From the NCBI RefSeq assembly GCF_947490415.1, contig NZ_CANLGX010000002.1, positions 679,108 to 743,107 of the forward strand: a stretch of 64,000 bases of DNA. The letters run 5' to 3'. The notes below the pieces were generated by a model, which worked only from the letters and a program-made list of their open reading frames with translations, was not told the DNA's origin and made no database searches. Origin of the DNA: an uncultured Eudoraea sp. Its GTDB lineage: Bacteria; Bacteroidota; Bacteroidia; Flavobacteriales; Flavobacteriaceae. The translations under genes and the position numbers were made by a program. Below are positions 61,338 to 64,000 of the stretch, piece after piece; positions within the stretch are counted from its first letter, which is position 1, and every line of letters starts with the position of its first letter.

Positions 61338-61865
61338 CTTTATAATCGTTTTGTAATATTCGGTACTATGCGGTACATATTTCGCAGTATTGGCTAACCC
61401 CCAAACTTCTTCTGCAAACTTAATCAGGGGAATCATGTTTAAAGTTTCAACTTCACTATCCTGTTTTTTTAAAGAGCTAAAAGGAACCTTCAAATTACAT
61501 AGAAATGTATAGTGAAATTCATTATCTATGAGATCTTTTCGGTGATGCTGACTCGATTTAAAAACCCCGATTTTAATAAGATCTTCTTCTGCTATGTTCA
61601 GTCCTATTTCTTCCTTAATCTCCCTGATTGCGGCTTTGTAAATGTCTTCTCCTGCACCAATATGCCCGGCAACAGAAACATCCCAAAGTAGAGGATAAGT
61701 ATCCTTTAATTTCCCTCTTTGTTGTATAAGTACTTCCCCTCTTTTAGTATAAAACCAAATATGCACAGTGGGATGAAAGACGCCTTGCTGATGTGCTACA
61801 GATTTTAAAATAGTCTTACCGGTAAACTTACCTCGTTCATCCAGCCTGTCTATAAGTTCATCCAT
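61317..61865 (-). CDS. Nudix hydrolase (isopentenyl-diphosphate isomerase-like)
   Basis: 182 residues from ATG 61865 (a TTG five codons upstream is possible). The Nudix box is intact: GHIGAGEDIYKAAIREIKEE, then IGL, at about residues 65-87. Upstream DERGKFTGKTILKSVAHQQG and VHIWFYTKRGEVLIQQRGK are like those of the IDI-type group of Nudix proteins (YfcD). It hydrolyses a nucleoside diphosphate-linked or diphosphate substrate, unknown. It is convergent with hisS, overlapping by 21 bp. Confidence 0.9.
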   Translation of the reverse strand: MDELIDRLDERGKFTGKTILKSVAHQQGVFHPTVHIWFYTKRGEVLIQQRGKLKDTYPLLWDVSVAGHIGAGEDIYKAAIREIKEEIGLNIAEEDLIKIGVFKSSQHHRKDLIDNEFHYTFLCNLKVPFSSLKKQDSEVETLNMIPLIKFAEEVWGLANTAKYVPHSTEYYKTIIKSIKEQL

Positions 61866-61904
61866 ATTCTGATTGTACAAAATATATTTATTTAAAAGCC
61901 TGAG

Positions 61905-62993
61905 TTAATCAAAGTAGCTGAATGTCTCTCCGGATTTAATATTTAATAAGGTTTCATAAATTAAGCGAATTACATTTTCCACATCATCCCTATGTACCGT
62001 TTCTACGGTAGTGTGCATATATCTCAAAGGCAGAGAAATAAGGGCAGAAGCCACTCCGCCATTGCTATAGGCGAAGGCATCAGTATCCGTCCCGGTAGAT
62101 CTGGATGCCGCCATGCGCTGAAATGGAATTTTTTTGGCTTCGGCGGTTTCAATAATTCGTTCTCTTAGTTTATTCTGGACTGCGGGAGCATAAGAAATTA
62201 CAGGGCCGGCACCTAATTCTGTATGCCCCTGTTTTTTCTTGTCGATCATAGGTGTGGTCGTATCATGGCACACATCTGTAATAATCGCAGCATTCGGGCG
62301 TATGGTTTGTGAAATCATTTCCGCGCCTCGAAGGCCAATTTCCTCCTGTACAGCATTAGTTATATAGAGTCCAAAGGGTAATTTTTTCTTATTTTCATGT
62401 AAAAGTCTGGCAACTTCAGCGATCATAAATCCACCTGCTCTGTTATCAATTGCACGGCAAACGTATTTATCGTTATTCAAGATCTGGAATTCATCCGGAT
62501 AAGTGATAACACAGCCCACATGGACTCCCATTTTTTCAACTTCTTCTTTATCTTTTGCTCCAACATCAATAAAAATATTATCTATTTTAGGAGGTTCTTC
62601 TTTAGCACGGTCCCGGGTATGTATAGCGGGCCATCCAAAGATACCTTTCACAATTCCGTTTTTAGTATGAATATTTACCCATTTTGAAGGAGCAATTTGA
62701 TGATCACTGCCACCATTGCGAATGACATAAAGAAGCCCGTTATCTGTAACATAGTTTACATACCAGGAAATCTCATCGGAATGCCCTTCAATGACCACTC
62801 TGTATTTTGCTTCCGGATTAATAACTCCAACCGCGGTTCCGTAAGTATCGGTAATAAATGTATCAACATAGGGTTTCATATAATTCATCCACAATTTTTG
62901 ACCTTCTGATTCATATCCGGTAGGGGATGCATTGTTAAGGTATTTCTCAAAAAAAGCCAATGATTTTTTGGTGATAATCTTCTTTTCGCTCAT
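61905..62993 (-). CDS. M42 family metallopeptidase (glutamyl aminopeptidase/endoglucanase-like)
   Basis: 362 residues from ATG 62993; the longer frame to 63023 adds only a non-conserved peptide. The dinuclear-metal ligands are visible: His and Asp in EGHSDEISWYVN and CRAIDNRAGGFM, Glu-Glu in AVQEEIGLRGAEM (with the general base), Asp in ITDVCHDTTT, and His near the C-terminus in RYMHTTVETV. These fit the M42/PepA tetrahedral aminopeptidases. It trims peptides in the cytoplasm. It is upstream of the Nudix gene on the same strand, 39 bp apart. Confidence 0.93.
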   Translation of the reverse strand: MSEKKIITKKSLAFFEKYLNNASPTGYESEGQKLWMNYMKPYVDTFITDTYGTAVGVINPEAKYRVVIEGHSDEISWYVNYVTDNGLLYVIRNGGSDHQIAPSKWVNIHTKNGIVKGIFGWPAIHTRDRAKEEPPKIDNIFIDVGAKDKEEVEKMGVHVGCVITYPDEFQILNNDKYVCRAIDNRAGGFMIAEVARLLHENKKKLPFGLYITNAVQEEIGLRGAEMISQTIRPNAAIITDVCHDTTTPMIDKKKQGHTELGAGPVISYAPAVQNKLRERIIETAEAKKIPFQRMAASRSTGTDTDAFAYSNGGVASALISLPLRYMHTTVETVHRDDVENVIRLIYETLLNIKSGETFSYFD

Positions 62994-63098
62994 GTATTTA
63001 TAATTTGAATACAAACTTAACAATATTCACTTTTATTTAGTAATGCAGTACAATGTTTATCATTAATTTTGGCAAGAAATTTGAAATTTAAATATTTA

Positions 63099-63785
63099 GT
63101 GAAAAAGTGTTTTCATCTTATTCTTATTTCTCTTGTGGGTTATATTGGGATTTCCCAGATAAAAGAGCAGCCATTGGATTCTCTGACTGAAAAAATGATA
63201 ATCATTCAGGGGGATTCCATTTTTCAACAATCAATTGCCCTTGATGAGGTATATGTTTTTGGAAGGTTGGAGTTTTCATCTTACCAGGATAAATTGAAAT
63301 ATTATATTCTGCGCAGGAAGACCCTTAAGGTATATCCCTATGCAAAAATGGCATCGGAGAGGTTGGAAGAGCTTAATGATAGTTTGATGAAAATTAAATC
63401 AAAACGAAAAAAGAAAAAGTATACAAAACAACTGCAAAAATATATTGAAGGGGAGTTTTCTGATGAACTAAAAAAGTTGACACGCACTGAAGGGCAGATA
63501 TTGGTAAAATTAATTTATAGACAAACTGGAACTACAACTTATGGTTTGGTTAAAGAATTGCGAAGTGGGTGGCGTGCCTTTTGGTACAGTACAACGGCTA
63601 AAATGTTTAAGATAAACTTAAAAGAAGAATACCAGCCGGAAAACGTACACGAAGACTACCTCATTGAAGATATCTTACAGAGAGCTTTTGCGGCTAGTCA
63701 GCTAGTGCGACAGGAATCTGTTTTGGATTATGATTATTCTTCATTAACTAATAAATGGAGTAAGACAGAAAAGGAAAAAAAATAG
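63099..63785 (+). CDS. DUF4294 family secreted protein
   Basis: 228 residues from a GTG at 63099; it gives a normal signal peptide (KKCFHLILISLVGYIGISQ), better than the TTG starts at 63069 or 63081. The mature part has EVYVFGRLEFSSYQDKLKYY, a basic helix (KSKRKKKKYTKQLQKYIEGE) and RTEGQILVKLIYRQTG, with tyrosine- and arginine-rich segments, as in DUF4294, a Bacteroidota family of unknown function. It ends in a lysine-rich tail. The last gene of the window. Confidence 0.8.
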   Translation: MKKCFHLILISLVGYIGISQIKEQPLDSLTEKMIIIQGDSIFQQSIALDEVYVFGRLEFSSYQDKLKYYILRRKTLKVYPYAKMASERLEELNDSLMKIKSKRKKKKYTKQLQKYIEGEFSDELKKLTRTEGQILVKLIYRQTGTTTYGLVKELRSGWRAFWYSTTAKMFKINLKEEYQPENVHEDYLIEDILQRAFAASQLVRQESVLDYDYSSLTNKWSKTEKEKK

Positions 63786-63935
63786 TTGCAGATAACGTTA
63801 AAATGATGTAACTTTAAAAGCCTTTTTTTGCTTTCAATCTTAGAGCAAAAAGCTAATAATAAGTACATTAAAAATTCAGGTTAAAATTATTTCATAAAAA
63901 TAACTGAAATTTATTTTTAATTTAAAAAAGTGCTC

Positions 63936-63943
63936 TATATTTG
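63936..63943 (+). promoter_or_regulatory. Strong promoter reading out of the window
   Basis: TATATTTG at 63936-63943 is an exact match. The predicted transcript starts near 63950. The bases that follow (to 64000) contain no start codon in a clear frame and no complete RNA gene, so the gene served lies beyond the right edge. Confidence 0.55.
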
Positions 63944-64000
63944 CACCCGCTTAGCTGAGCAGTAGTACCGGTTAAGTTTTTAAAGAGTGAATAGGATCTA

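Noticed and set aside
63950..64000. Possible tRNA or rRNA start after the last promoter
   Set aside because: No D-arm, anticodon arm or 16S start sequence can be folded in the remaining 50 bases.

Overview
The window is a stretch of chromosome from a Bacteroidota bacterium, most likely family Flavobacteriaceae. The evidence is low GC, protein families largely confined to this group (DUF4199, DUF4252, DUF4294, DUF6263, DUF6495, an alternative GlmU-like protein, an Oar-like TonB receptor, a 950-residue CarB without its allosteric domain), promoters of the TTG-N19/20-TAnnTTTG type, and little use of Shine-Dalgarno sequences. Genus is not claimed. I see no rRNA, tRNA, insertion sequence, prophage or CRISPR array; it is dense core genome with some accessory modules.

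Layout. 1-5.7 kb (minus): end of an ECF sigma factor, lipid-type ABC exporter, phosphohexomutase, family 2 glycosyltransferase and a DUF4199 membrane protein. 5.8-12.7 kb: ribosomal L31 type B, GlmU-like nucleotidyltransferase, MtaB tRNA methylthiotransferase, small acetyltransferase, alpha/beta hydrolase, lytic transglycosylase, two envelope proteins and ribosomal L34. 12.8-20.8 kb: CarB, a phosphotriesterase-like lipoprotein or secreted enzyme, then the complete oxidative pentose phosphate branch (gnd divergent from zwf-pgl). 20.8-28.0 kb: a membrane-anchored hypothetical, RmuC, and a corrinoid uptake locus made of ATPase, permease and binding lipoprotein on the minus strand facing a cobalamin riboswitch and BtuB-like receptor on the plus strand, with a 38-residue membrane peptide between them. 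28.0-31.9 kb: S41 protease lipoprotein and an ECF sigma/anti-sigma-like/DUF4252/DUF4252 module. 32-43.9 kb: MscS channel, PurB, a HEAT-like protein, haem-binding protein, sirtuin, rRNA/tRNA methyltransferase, SRPBCC and VOC proteins, phosphoesterase, GH13 amylase lipoprotein, secreted protein, DEAD-box helicase, RdgB. 43.9-47 kb: a methyltransferase, then a SatD/DUF3307 pair preceded by three direct repeats, and a glycosidase lipoprotein. 47.2-64 kb: a phosphoserine phosphatase-phosphoglycerate dehydrogenase fusion, RlmH, NadC, YihY, PriA, a LytTR response regulator, the rpsF-rpsR-rplI operon, an Oar-like TonB receptor, HisS, Nudix hydrolase, M42 peptidase and a DUF4294 protein. The window ends just after a strong promoter whose gene lies outside.

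Most interesting to me: (1) the SatD-family protein, whose N-terminal half carries a pattern resembling class III nucleotidyl cyclases, fused to a helix-turn-helix, paired by ATGA overlap with a His/Asp-rich membrane protein, and preceded by three 9-bp repeats spaced exactly 28 bp over its promoter; (2) the ECF/anti-sigma/double DUF4252 module with a candidate self-promoter; (3) the corrinoid ATPase with a duplicated N-terminal heptapeptide and no normal start codon upstream; (4) an intrinsic terminator for the LytTR gene embedded in the priA coding sequence. All functional statements are from reading the sequence and family knowledge; no search was run.
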